Shown here: one piece after another, positions 23,310 through 33,179 of the stretch | How positions within the stretch are numbered: the first letter of the stretch is position 1 | Layout of the letters: every line of letters starts with the position of its first letter | Source: Psococerastis gibbosa | Lineage: Eukaryota; Arthropoda; Insecta; Psocodea; Psocidae | Reading direction: 5' to 3' | Assembly: GCA_963971405.1 (NCBI GenBank) | Contig: OZ020490.1 | Location: 18,191,464 to 18,255,463, forward strand | DNA length: 64,000 nucleotides | Made by a program: the position numbers and the translations under genes | Notes under the pieces: generated by a model | Database searches by the model: none | Seen by the model: only the letters and a program-made list of their open reading frames with translations | What the model was told of the DNA's origin: nothing

Positions 23310-24250
23310 TTTGCTTTCCAATTTATACGCAGTATAAGGAAAGCTTTGTGAAGGTCGAAATTTTCGATTCCGAGATTTCAACGGATTTACACGTTTTGAG
23401 GTACCAGGAACCCAAAAAAGTGGTGTTTTTTTTTTACGAAATGTCTGTCTGTAGCTCTGTCTGTCTGTCTGTCGGTCTATCGCTCTGTCTTTCTGTCTGT
23501 TCATCAATTTCCAGACAAACTACTCTTTCGATTTTGATGAGATTTAGCGTTTAGGTTCACAAAAATCATACCTCGGGACTATTTGTTTTATTTTTGGCTA
23601 ACTCAATTTGGGGGGGTTTTATTCTCAAAAAACTCCAAAACAATGTCTAAAAAAATTATTTCTCAAAGACGGCTACAACAATTTCTTTCAAAATTCACAT
23701 ATATACTGTAGTCGTTATTAATGTTAATAAAATGGGAGGGGGTCGCTTGCCCCTTGATTGTTCGCTTCTGGGGGTAAAAAAAAAAAAATAGCTAAATTTT
23801 AATGAAAAATGACTAAAAAATATTTTTTCTGCGAAACCTTTCCATCGATGATTTGTACCTTCAGTCATGTTTTAGGCTTTAAATTGAGTAACGAAACCGG
23901 ACAGGTTGCTCTCCCAAAAAACTATTTGGTTTTGTGAAGAAAAAAAAATTATTTGAGAAAATAATATAAAATTCACGGTCAAATGCATTGCGAGCCCTGT
24001 CATTATTACTGTGTGGTAATGTGTAGGTCTGACCTATCTAGAATTTACCTCATCTCCAGTGACGTCAGCGGGAGAATCGCCCCCCCCCCCCCCGAATTTT
24101 TGATCCGAAATTTAACCGTAGGAAAATTATTTACCATGGTTTTACTCATTTTCTCTATCTACTAATATCTATCTATCTATGTATGTAATATATATCTACC
24201 AGTTGATAAATTGGAAAGCATGTTCGAGTATACTCGGACCGGTTCTTTAT
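23310..24250 (+). mobile_element. CTTTCC dispersed repeat, longest copy
   Basis: Left end GCTTTCCAATTTATACGCAG, right end TGATAAATTGGAAAGCATG, then TCGGACCGGTTCTT. The two ends are inverted over about 14 bp. Conserved order: GATTCCGAGATTTCAACGG, TCTGTCTG microsatellite, CCAGACAAACTACTC, GGTCGCTTGCCCCTTGA, ATTTGAGTAACGAAACCGG-like block, CTGACCTATCTAGAATTTAC, CCAGTGACGTCAG. No convincing frame. Superfamily not recognised. Confidence 0.8.
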
Positions 24251-24323
24251 TGATCTAGTAAGCCAACCAAGCGGAGTTAGAGCTATAAAGCCCTCTTTTA
24301 CACTCAACTAGGAAGACCCTGGA

Positions 24324-24506
24324 CATGGCCGTGTGTCCCCAGTGGGGTGGTCCATGGGGACCCCCCCCCCCCCCAAAAATAAATTTTTGTAAGTAAACCT
24401 GTATGGTTTGAAGAATAATTTATCCATTAATTCATTAATAAATTACGTAAAACAAATTTTGACACCCCCCCCCCCCCCCCGAAATCAAAACCTGGGCACG
24501 GCCTTG
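24324..24506. mobile_element. hAT-like poly-G MITE inside SINE-A
   Basis: Ends CATGGCCGTGTG and CCTGGGCACGGCCTTG. The body AATTCATTAATAAATTACGT is shared in reverse with 5660-5816. Flanking octamers (ACCCTGGA, AACAGGGA) match poorly. Confidence 0.75.
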
Positions 24507-24540
24507 AACAGGGAACATCTGCTTTACAAGCCCTCCGAAG

Positions 24541-24628
24541 GGGCACAATAGGCCAATAGGCTTAAGTGCACACAGGTAACACCTGTACCCCAATTTATAA
24601 AAAAAATAAAAAAATAAAAATAAAAAAA
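24541..24628 (+). mobile_element. Short A-tailed retroposon inside SINE-A
   Basis: An 88-bp insertion ending in AAAAAAATAAAAAAATAAAA-type sequence, flanked by direct repeats AAGCCCTCCGAAG at 24528-24540 and 24627-24639. A 13-bp duplication plus an A-rich tail indicates target-primed retroposition. The inserted body (GCACACAGGTAACACCTGTA) was not matched elsewhere in this window. Confidence 0.8.
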
Positions 24629-24823
24629 GCCCTCCGAAGACGGGCCAGAAATTGTTGCAAGTGGGGGACTCACAGTAGACGTCAAACGGTTGTCTATGAA
24701 TTCCTTCAATATTGCGATTATGTAACACTGCACACTAAATATTTAGTAAATCCACAATTTGTGTAATACGATAATACAATAAAACAATCTGGGTTTGTAA
24801 AAAATTCCCCACGAATTACTCCA

Positions 24824-24994
24824 GCAGCCTGATCGAGGCGATTATAATACCGGGGTTAAATAAATACCCTAGGATTATAACTGTAAACAAACAAATTTTG
24901 AAAAGCACTTTCCAATATAAAATTATCTTGTTTACATTTTTAATACCAGGGGATTAAATAAATACCGGTATTATAATCGCCTCGATCAGGCTGC
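24824..24994. mobile_element. MITE TIR-1, intact copy in opposite orientation
   Basis: Ends GCAGCCTGATCGAGGCG and CGCCTCGATCAGGCTGC with the same interior (TTATCTTGTTTACATTTTTA), reversed relative to 11174-11344. Confidence 0.85.
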
Positions 24995-25752
24995 AGGTAA
25001 GTTATTAATTAATCTAAATCGTAATAACGATAAGACGATAAATTCTATACTACCTAGTAATACATTATAATATTATGTATAAGAAATTACCGTACATTAG
25101 TAAAAGTAGAGGGCGCGGATTTTACAAATAAAAATTCAAATTATTTGCTTAAAATTCATTCTACAGAGCTCCAAATTAAAAACAAACAAAAGTGGTTCCT
25201 ACGGGTATATAGAATCGCAGCCCCTGTTGGCATACCTGCGGTTTTTTTGGAAAAGAAAGGAAAGGAAATGGTTAGGAGGGTTTACAGCTCTTAATGTTTT
25301 TTTAATGGGCGGTTTGCACTGCCTTGCAGCAAAATGGACATGGAGTAAGAATTTTTCCAATTTAATTGTTTGCTGATTAGGCTCTGTATCTGGGGTTTTA
25401 ATGGCTTTTGTTATCTGAATTTCCTTAATCCTTTGGTCGTTTTTTATTGCTTCTTTTGGACATTGTCAAGGGACAGATAATTTGCAGTTTTTATGGGTTT
25501 ACTTCTTCAGACTTTATTTAAAAAGAATATTGAAACAGCGGAGAGCAATTTTGCAGTAAAAATATCTACTGGGGAAGGACCAGTAAGTGGAATAAGCAGT
25601 TCACCTCTTCTATCACTTCTATCGTTTACCTTCTACGTACACCAAGAGGAATGTGAATGTGGGTTTGATTTACATTGATAAGTACTACAGACTAGAGTAT
25701 AGACAGGTATGTGAATTTAAGAATTGAAAAAACGATTTTTTACTGGTTTTAA
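24995..25752. other. No gene seen
   Basis: Short frame at 25493-25678 without recognisable motif. Confidence 0.55.
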
Positions 25753-25972
25753 AAATAAATAAATAAATAAGGACTTTTTATTGTTTCTATTACTAAGCCA
25801 ACCTAACGGAGTTAGGGCTCTAAAGCCCTCTCTTACACTCAACTAGGAAGGTCCGGGACTGCCTGCTTCACATGGCCTCCTAAGCATGGCCAGAAAATGT
25901 AGCCAGTGTGGGACTCGAACCAACAACCTTTCGGGTGAAAGTCAGAGTCCGTACCACTACGTTACATGTCCT
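25753..25972 (-). mobile_element. SINE-A, full-length copy
   Basis: On the minus strand the copy runs from the AGGACATGTAACGTAGTGG head through the B box GGTTCGAGTCC to a (TTTA)n tail at 25753-25770. It directly abuts a fragment of the CTTTCC repeat at 25975. Confidence 0.85.
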
Positions 25973-25974
25973 TT

Positions 25975-26215
25975 TATGGGTTTTTGGGCTATGAAAAATC
26001 CTATGCAAGAATTTTTGGTACCTACATGACGAATTTCATCAAATTTGGCCCCAAAATGCGTTACAGAGAGACAGGCAGACATTTTGCAAAACCAACTTTT
26101 TTCCGCTCCTGGGACGTCAATAGGTACGAGTATAAATCCCTTGTAATCTCGAAAGCGAAATATTTCAACCATCACACAGCTTTCTTTATCTTAATGAATA
26201 AATTGGAGAGTAATA
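25975..26215 (-). mobile_element. CTTTCC dispersed repeat, diverged left fragment
   Basis: ACCTACATGACGAATTTCAT, GACAGGCAGACATTTTGC, CTCCTGGGACGTC and TTCAACCATCACACAGCTTT are in family order, reversed. It abuts SINE-A at 25972. Confidence 0.65.
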
Positions 26216-26394
26216 CAAATAAGCAAGTAATAATAAATGAGAAAGCAAAAACGCTCTAGCACTGCAACCCATTGACGATCTGGCAGTGGATCCACTCTCT
26301 TGAACTCGGCTCTATCTGGGGCGATGTGATCCGCAACATTACCGGCAGCCGCGTTCTCCACCTACCCAATACCAAGATAGTAAGATATAGTAAG

Positions 26395-26552
26395 ATGCGT
26401 CGATCAATCGTCCAGAATTAAACCGTCTTCCTCAGGACTAAACCTAATGATGGAAGTTGCACCCAATCCCGAAACGTGTCCACTTCCCCTGACAAATGGC
26501 TCCACACTAATTGTTCGATGACTGTGAGGCCATACCTCTAATGACTATTAAC
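26395..26552. mobile_element. TIR-6 partial copy
   Basis: CCTAATGATGGAAGTTGCAC, ATCCCGAAACGTG, CACTAATTGTTCGATGAC and GCCATACCTCTAATG are the reverse of 54157-54300. Confidence 0.6.
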
Positions 26553-26950
26553 AGAGCTGGGCTAGATATGAAATAATGCAAGTTGCCATATTAGACTGTA
26601 TCTGAGTTAAACCTAGCGATAGATATTAATAGAAATAGTTTACCCTCTTGCAAATGTATCATTCACGCGCTGCTTGTATTGCATTGCAATTTTATTTTAT
26701 TTTATTTTTAACGGATTAGTTTTAAGGGTAGTTTTTACTAACATTGACATGCTAGTAATATATTACATCTAAGGGGCAATGTCCTGTAGTAATGTAATAG
26801 GCTAAATAATTTAGTCAGTGTTGAAGTAGCAACAATTTGAAATGCTAAAAAAACTTATTCAGCATACTGGCGTAGCCTACGCTACAGTACTCACGTTCAG
26901 TATTTGAACCTTATCAGTAGGTAACCAATTTTGAACATAAAATTCAAACG

Positions 26951-26960
26951 AAAAAAAAAA
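26951..26960 (-). terminator. Pol III terminator of tRNA-Gln
   Basis: Ten A on the plus strand, read as ten T on the minus strand, start two bases after the mature tRNA 3' end. A run of four or more T is the usual RNA polymerase III stop. Confidence 0.85.
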
Positions 26961-26961
26961 C

Positions 26962-27033
26962 AGGTTCCACCGAGATTTGAACTCGGATCGCTGGATTCAA
27001 AGTCCAGAGTGCTAACCATTACACCATGGAACC
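26962..27033 (-). tRNA. tRNA-Gln (anticodon TTG)
   Basis: A 72-nt cloverleaf on the minus strand. The acceptor GGTTCCA pairs with TGGAACC, the discriminator is T, the A box is TGGTGTAATGG and the T-arm carries GTTCAAATC. The anticodon loop is CTTTGAA, giving anticodon TTG, which reads CAA glutamine codons. No intron is present. Immediately downstream the minus strand has a run of ten T, a strong Pol III terminator. All arms pair well, unlike the SINE heads in this window, so this is probably a working gene. Confidence 0.95.
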
Positions 27034-27846
27034 GCTACATGGTAGGAATAACTTCGCCGCCTCTATCAGTTCGGAGATCCCGTCTACCGGTCTACATTGC
27101 ATGGATTCGCAAATGCCAAACGTAATGTAGAAAGAAGATGAGCAAGAATACAGATAGTTCATTATAACTTGGAAGCGTGGAATAGCGGTCCCGTCGTAAG
27201 ATCTCTCTGCACCGCGGCAATGGGAAATTATCCCATCTGTGACGTAGGTTACTACTGACACGTCTTACAAGGCCATCGTGGCAGTTTGTAGCGGTTCATT
27301 AGAGTTATATGTAGGAGAGATGGATGTGAACATCGAGCGCGCCAAAATTATTTTTTTAATCCTTAATCCTAATTCAATGGCTGGTCATAAGAGACGTATA
27401 CGTGGTGAGTGGCACCAGAAATTCAAAATTCAAAAACATATTTTGATCTTTAAGAAGAGCCAAACTTCCCAAACAAAATGCTAAACAAAAAAATTGATTG
27501 CAAGCACCTTTGTTCGCCTTTGAGACGCCTTATAGGTAATAACGAAATGTATCTTTAAAATACGAATGCACTATATAAAGTAGGTAACCATCTGGATGTG
27601 CTATGTTCACTACCTATTCAATTTTTATGTCGAACCGGTTATAAAGGGACAAGCCACCCCCCAATGGGCCAAAGGACCGCTTGCGTGCCTCATGTTGCCG
27701 ACCCCAGGACTAACACTGCAGGCAATGTAAGTTCAACTAACCCTTTGTTAAATAATATTACAACACCGTCATTAACCTTTACCAATACATTATTATTGTT
27801 AATTTATTGTGTAAAATTTAGGCTACGGCACAGGGAAGTCATATTG
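27034..27846. other. No gene seen downstream of the tRNA
   Basis: The stretch at about 27715-27800 (GGCAATGTAAGTTC, CTTTGTTAAATAATATTA, CATTAACCTTTACCAATA) recurs at 44955-45010, so it is repetitive. The remainder is unrecognised. Confidence 0.55.
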
Positions 27847-27854
27847 CAGAAGAC

Positions 27855-28036
27855 CAAGGCCGTAGCCAAGGGGGGGGTTCATGGGGGTTCAAACCCCCCC
27901 CCCCCCCAAATGAAATGGCTTTACACTAGATAGCATCGGATTTTGAGATGAAAAATAGAAACTACTATGTAATATCCAATGAAATTTCTGAACCCCCCCC
28001 CCCGCCCCCCGAAAATAAATCCTAGCTACGGCCTTG
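27855..28036. mobile_element. hAT-like poly-G MITE with perfect 8-bp target duplication
   Basis: Ends CAAGGCCGTAGCCAAGGGG and CTAGCTACGGCCTTG. The duplication CAGAAGAC is at 27847-27854 and 28037-28044. The body has TAGATAGCATCGGATTTTGA and ATCCAATGAAATTTCTG, shared with 18709-18871 and 54329-54510. Confidence 0.9.
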
Positions 28037-28483
28037 CAGAAGACTCTGTCTAACGGGCGATAGCAAAAATTCATATTACAAAAAATATGATTCTCCTGAA
28101 GAGGTACACACCGGAATTCTGCGTAGGCCTGCAAATACCCATAAATGCTTTTCGCCCACCAGACCATAAAGTCATAAAATGGGCTCAACACGGCGATAAG
28201 AGGCTAGCCTAGAAACAATCGCCAGCGCCAGCAGATAGCAATGTCTCAGAAGCTGTACAAAAGAAAATTATCTCAGCCTCTTCCAAGCTCCTGACACGCA
28301 CGCCCTTGGATCACTTCACTCGAGCCACTCGAAAGCTAAGTACTGTTGGCATAAGGACAATAGACATTGAAGCCTGACGCTAAAATTAACCGAAACAATG
28401 CAAATCATAGAAGTGAGGATTAATGACACTCTCCGGTCGTCCAGGTGTCTAGTAAAATTTTTGCTCATGAATTCTTCATAAAA

Positions 28484-28740
28484 TGCCTCTTCTATTGAAG
28501 ATTGGCGATCATCATGGCAATTGAGACCATGGAGACTGCTACTCAGAATGTGGAAGTCGTTCTTTTGCCAAACCACTGCCTCAGGTCTTTCAAACAGGAT
28601 ATTCTTCTGCTGCCGGGAACTTTCTGTCCAACTATCTTACTTTGGATTATTACATGCAGAAGGCAATACTTTTTGCTCCTCATCACATAACCGAAGGATG
28701 TTAGTTTCCGTTTCTTAACTGTCAGCAGCAACTCGGCTTT
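28484..28740 (-). pseudogene. LINE ORF2 C-terminal fragment, longest copy
   Basis: The minus strand reads LTVKKRKLTSFGYVMRSKKY, LLHVIIQSKIVGQKVPGSRR, ISCLKDLRQWFGKRTTSTF, then a shift to the MIANLR-type end. RKLxxFGHVMR...GRRRISWLKNLRQWFG is a well-known C-terminus of an animal LINE. It is defective through a shift before the end. Confidence 0.8.
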
Positions 28741-28985
28741 TGTATCTAATTTATGATAAAGGAATTAGTGACAATTCATGCCCAATATATTTTATACCCT
28801 GCTATTATTACTGATATTATATTCGGCCCGCTCTAGCCAACATGCAATCGTTCAATTCAATCAATTCCTTACTTTGGGATAGGGAAAGTTGAGGAAACCG
28901 AACCATTTTTTCCCACTACTCATAGCATCTATTACTATAGATACTATAGATTCCTATGTGCATATACTATGTATCGTATTTTAAG

Positions 28986-29150
28986 CGACTTCGGTGGCAA
29001 GGTGGTAGCTTGCTTGTGCGTGCGTGCGAGCCACCACCAGATCGGAGACGCGTCGTAACTCGACAAAAGTACCTATTAGCTTGCTTTGTGAGGCGATTGA
29101 AGAGGTTAATCGTATACAATCATTAAATTCTTTGTTCACGATTAACATTT
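28986..29150 (+). mobile_element. SINE-B copy
   Basis: GCGACTTCGGTGGCAAGGTG, GATCGGAGACGCGTCGTAAC and GGCGATTGAAGAGGTTAATC match the family. A 3' fragment in the opposite orientation lies nearby at 29277-29325. Confidence 0.65.
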
Positions 29151-29276
29151 TAAGAAAAAATAATAAAATTAATAATAAAATATATGACGGTAGGCTACTT
29201 ATATTGTACTAAATTATCAATAAGAAAACATGCACTGGTTCCCGCGTACCGGTTCTTTTTAATAAAGGTTAATTGG

Positions 29277-29325
29277 ATGTAAACAATTTAATGAATGTAT
29301 CCGATTGACCTCTTCAGACGCCTCA
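29277..29325 (-). mobile_element. SINE-B 3' fragment
   Basis: ACAATTTAATGAATGTATCC and GATTGACCTCTTCAG are the reverse complement of the SINE-B 3' end seen at 31680-31725. Confidence 0.6.
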
Positions 29326-29971
29326 CTAAAAATCCATCGTGTTTACTCAAAAAGTGCATTAAAAATTTGTATTTACTTACTGTACCTGCAATTATACAAC
29401 AAGATCAAAGTTTCCGGCGTCAATACTTTCTATAAAGGCGAAACCAAAATTATTTTAACCCTCTCTTGCAAATGGAGTATAAGATGTATTAATGAAATTA
29501 TCAGAAATCAAATACTCAGGCGTCAAAAGATCGTACTCCGCCTCACTAATGAAACAGCTCGATCTCTTAATGACTCAAGCCGGAGCAAATCAAATCTCGG
29601 AACTGTATTAGGTGATGTTCGAGTCTTCGACAATTCTGATTTAAGGATCATTATAGGGGCCACAGATCGAACGGGGGAGGGGGGTTCCTAACGAGATACA
29701 CTTTCAATTGTGTTCCGCTTCCCTGTAAGGCTCCCCCCTAACTAAAACGGAAATTTGAACTTGCGTATACGTTAATGATGAAACCATCTGCAGAAAATCC
29801 TAGCCTATTATTTGCATTTCGGGCCTATTCATTATTTAAAAAAAAAATTGTGGGGTGGAAAATATTCAATAGCGCGTCTTGAATTTTCATTTCTGTGTTC
29901 CAATAAACGTCATGGTTTTTCATTTGCAACGAAAATGTGATTTAAAGTTGACAATATGAAGATTCCTGCGT
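29326..29971. other. Unrecognised 128-codon frame, probably not a gene
   Basis: The plus-strand frame at 29305-29691 begins in a SINE-B fragment and shows no domain. Its 3' half is rich in R, N, T and S. Without homologs or splice signals I treat it as chance. Confidence 0.5.
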
Positions 29972-30300
29972 CAGGACATGTAGAGTAGTGGTACAGACTC
30001 CGACTTTCGCCCCAAAAGGTTGCTGGTTCGAGTCCTAGACTTGCTAAAGCATCAAAGCATCAGGGACGGATCCAGCCCATTTTTGGGGAGGGGGGGAGCT
30101 GAGGGTCAAAATAGGAAAAGCATATGTAGGATCGACTAAATTAGAGCGTAATAACTTAATTTACAATAGATTTACCAAATTTTGGGGGAGGGCAGCTACC
30201 CCCCCCCCTGTATCCGTCTTTGTGAAGCATGCGGTCCCGGGCCTTCCCAGTTGAGTGTCCCAACTCAGCTAGGTTGGCATAGTAATAGAACAAACAAGGT
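29972..30300 (+). mobile_element. SINE-A copy interrupted by a hAT-like MITE
   Basis: Head and B box lie at 29972-30045. The body resumes at about 30223 with AAGCATGCGGTCCCGGGCC and the AGTTGAGTG motif. The gap is filled by the MITE at 30061-30222. The AGTCCTTATTTATT end is eroded. Confidence 0.8.
30061..30222. mobile_element. hAT-like poly-G MITE inside SINE-A
   Basis: Ends CAGGGACGGATCCAG and CTGTATCCGTCTTTG. It is the same subfamily as 48228-48382, in reverse orientation. Flanking octamers CAAAGCAT and TGAAGCAT match at 6 of 8 positions. Confidence 0.8.
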
Positions 30301-30437
30301 CTTGGTAGGTACCCTGCACACCATTAGGTTAAGGGGGCCTACAATATATGTTGTTATGTCCATAATGTTGAGAAATACACGAATTAATATTATTATTATT
30401 ATTATAACAATTATAACAAATATGGAGAGAAATTAAA

Positions 30438-30545
30438 CAAAGTACTTTACCAAAGATATTAAATGAACTTCCTCCATAAATGAAAAAATTTAAACAGATA
30501 GGTGAGTTAAAAGCGGGTATAAAAAGATGGTTGGTCAGTGGGAGT
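30438..30545 (+). pseudogene. Possible LINE C-terminal fragment (LNELPP block)
   Basis: The translation gives STLPKILNELPP, a stop, and MKKFKQIGELKAGIKRWL. It resembles the LWNxLP...FK...K end of LINE ORF2. The match is short and weak. Confidence 0.35.
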
Positions 30546-30998
30546 TAATAACGCCCAAAACGGAATTTTTCAAAAAAACGTTTTTATATATAGGGCCACT
30601 TGAATACAATCAACTTTCTCTAGAACTTCGTGGAGGACCTACCTGCAAAATATTTCAAAACAAGGTGAAACATGCAATACTACAAAAAGACCCAGCACTT
30701 TGGAACTTCTAATAACATGCCTCTCAACATACCTCATACCATCTGTATACCAAATGGATCTGTATTACTACTTTAAATTTTAGTTCTTATATTGTTATCG
30801 GCACCTTGCCTCCACGTGCAAATTGGCTGCACAATGGCATGGGACCCAAAGAAGAAAAATGTATTATCTAAATTTATGTAACTGAATTTATTTTGGGAAA
30901 TACACTATTATTATTATTATAATAAAAACTGACTACTAACATTAAAATAGCAAGTAAAAATAAAATTAAAATAAAATAAATATTATAAATAAATAACA

Positions 30999-31150
30999 GT
31001 AATAAATGATTAAGCCTTGTTTAGCAGCACTGTATGAGCCTTTTGTCCCAAATGGCGGGATGCGGGATGTATTATTCTGTAAGTTATTGTATTTTTGTAA
31101 TATATGCTCCTTGTCCAGGGAATACTGGACATGGAAAAGAAAGAAAGAAG
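30999..31150 (+). mobile_element. LINE/SINE 3' tail, second copy
   Basis: It shares GATTAAGCCTTGTTTAGCAG, ATATATGCTCCTTGTCCAGG and a GGAAAAGAAAGAAAG end with 15146-15315. It lacks a short segment (CTAGCTTGG) present in the other copy. Confidence 0.65.
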
Positions 31151-31210
31151 AAATTATTATGAAGAATTATTTCGGCTATTTTATTTATTTATTTCTATAT
31201 GAATCGACTA

Positions 31211-31522
31211 AGTGACGAAGTAGTAGAATCCGGGATGATGGGCCGTGGTACATCTGAAAGTGTACTTCCAAACGTTTCGTCAACATCAGGGCATCGACAT
31301 CTTCAGTGGAGCTGCGTAGACTTCTATGATTGTATCTCGGTAGCTCAGTAACACGTTTAAACAAATAATAATAATAAAATCGTCTTTAATGAAAGAACAA
31401 AAATAATTTTCGCAGCGAATATTGGGGCCTGCTACAATTAACTGCTTAATAGGTTTCGACCACGGTCGATCATTCCGGATTCTACTGCTTAATCACGTAA
31501 CTCCGGCCGTGAAAGCCTTTTT
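31211..31522. mobile_element. Possible Penelope-like element remnant between inverted arms
   Basis: The left arm has GTAGTAGAATCCGGGATGAT and GGGCCGTGG. The right arm has CGACCACGGTCGATCATTCC, GGATTCTACTGC and GGCCGTGAAAGCC. After the left arm, AAACGTTTCGTCAACATCAG and GCATCGACATCTTCAG resemble the 3' ends of animal Penelope-like elements. No reverse transcriptase is left. Confidence 0.4.
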
Positions 31523-31564
31523 AATTAAAAGAAACAAGACAGGGGGTCCCGGCAGAAGAACCAA

Positions 31565-31735
31565 TTAATCGACTTCGATGGCCAGGTGGTAACGTGCTTG
31601 CACTAGTGCGAGTCTATACACGCCATGCAATCGGAGACGTGTCGTACTCATCACGGGTAATAACCTACAGAGGCGACTGAAAAGGTCAATCGGATACATT
31701 CATTAAATTGTTTGTATGCGATTTATCTTTTATAT
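31565..31735 (+). mobile_element. SINE-B copy
   Basis: The head reads CGACTTCGATGGCCAGGTGG (A-box-like), followed by GTGCGAGTCTATACACG, CGGAGACGTGTCGTA and GGATACATTCATTAAATTG. These blocks recur in order at 28986-29150 (plus) and 1240-1392 and 6562-6720 (minus). A tRNA origin is likely from the A box, but the B box is degenerate. Confidence 0.65.
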
Positions 31736-31837
31736 ATATAAAAAAAATTAATTAATAACATTCAAAACAAAATTAAAGAAAACCTCCTGTGAATTTTAAT
31801 TAAACCCAGCAAGTATGGAAATAATTGTAATCGTCCT

Positions 31838-32215
31838 GCTGCCCGATCATGGCGATTTCGGATCATTATAATACCGGGGTTTAGTCAATTGTTTTAAAAA
31901 AATGAGTGCAAAATGCGCGGGAAATTGATAAATTAATATTTTTGGGGAGTTTTCAATTTTTTCTCCCTTAGATGCAGACACATTATTTAAAATTCTTATT
32001 ATATTTCAAAATTCCACATGCATATTTTAATGTTAATTATTATTTCCTTCTATTATTAAACAATTCAACCGTATTCTTTCGTATTCTAATAATTTATTAA
32101 TTTGAAATTCCCGCCCATATTTTGACACCGTCAGGTGAGACCTTACTACTGCGGTATTAAAAAATAAACCCCGGTATTATAGTATAATAATCCCAAATCG
32201 CCATGATCGGGCAGC
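31838..32215. mobile_element. MITE related to TIR-1, 378-bp variant
   Basis: Ends GCTGCCCGATCATGGCGATT and AATCGCCATGATCGGGCAGC are inverted, followed inward by ATTATAATACCGGGGTTT-type sequence. The interior is unrelated to the 171-bp form, as is typical of a different deletion derivative of one parent. Confidence 0.8.
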
Positions 32216-32919
32216 TGAGGGTCAGTATGTATTTTTGGCTCACTTTATATTTGAAATTTACTCATAAAACCCGTCACTAAACAAATCGTGGCATATAAAG
32301 CTTAAGCAGGATCCACGCATCCAAAGAGCCTCATGAGAGGGGGGGGGGGGGGTATTTACCAAGCCACGACTGGCAAGGCGTGCAAATTATAATACCTAGG
32401 GGCATTAGTCCATTGGGGGAGACCCGATTTTTGATCTCTCTGCAAATAGAGTTGGGACCCTGGGATTTTGAAACACATTTGATTACCGATTTACTGCTTG
32501 CCTGATAAAAATGATTTGCAGTGTTTTTCATGCTCTGCGAAGCCCCTAAGGCTCTTTAAAATTTGGTTCCCTTCAAAAAAAAATGATTGCAGACTACGTC
32601 ATGTTTACTGTAAATGGAATTTTGGGTATTGTTTTCGTTTTATTTTACCCCTAGGAAATAATGCGGAAATGTTATATTTTAGTAGAAAATATACTACTAT
32701 ATACACAAAAGAATGTTTACAATTGCACTGCAATTTGTCTGCAATAGACAAAATCATATTTTCCCTTCTCTAGCAACTGCTGGAGCAATTTTGTCACACT
32801 AATGTGTTTTAGGTAGATATATTATACTCGTATTAAACAATGGTTTGTATCGATCACTATCACTCACACGCCACTGCAAGGAAACATTGCCAATAATGTC
32901 TGAAACTATCAATGAGGGC
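32216..32919. other. No gene seen
   Basis: The frame at 32498-32773 (91 codons) is unrecognised. A G run lies at 32340-32352. Confidence 0.55.
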
Positions 32920-33106
32920 CAGGGACGGTTTCAGAAAAAGTTTGTTTTTGGGGGGGCGGTGGCCGGAAAAATATCGCGTTTCTTGTACTTGAGTTATAAT
33001 TTTTCTTAATTTCCTTCAAAAGCCCAATCTATCTAGTATAAAACTTTTTCTCTCGGGCGGGGGGGGGGGGGGGACGCCCCCACCGCCCCCCCCCAGGATT
33101 CGTCCC
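32920..33106. mobile_element. hAT-like poly-G MITE
   Basis: Left end CAGGGACGGTTTCAG, right end CCAGGATTCGTCCC. Long G and C runs lie inside both ends (TTTTTGGGGGGGCGG, CACCGCCCCCCC). No clear target duplication. Confidence 0.6.
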
Positions 33107-33179
33107 AAGATTCGATGGGCCCTTAAAGAATGCCTACGCCAATAAAAAGCCTTTCGAAAATGATGAATTTATTTGCAGT

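Larger units (their letters stand above)
24236..24690 (-). mobile_element. SINE-A copy split by two later insertions
   Basis: Body segments at about 24250-24323 (AGTTGAGTGTAAAAGAGGG on the minus strand), 24507-24540 and 24629-24675 are consecutive parts of SINE-A. They are separated by a poly-G MITE (24324-24506) and a short A-tailed insertion (24541-24628). The head beyond GTCCCACAC is lost. Confidence 0.8.

Noticed and set aside
23430-23515. CRISPR-like repeats in GTCTGTCTGTC regions
   Set aside because: They are simple microsatellites inside the CTTTCC repeat with no spacers, and the window is eukaryotic.
29305-29691. 128-codon frame as a small gene
   Set aside because: It starts inside a SINE-B fragment and has no recognisable motif.
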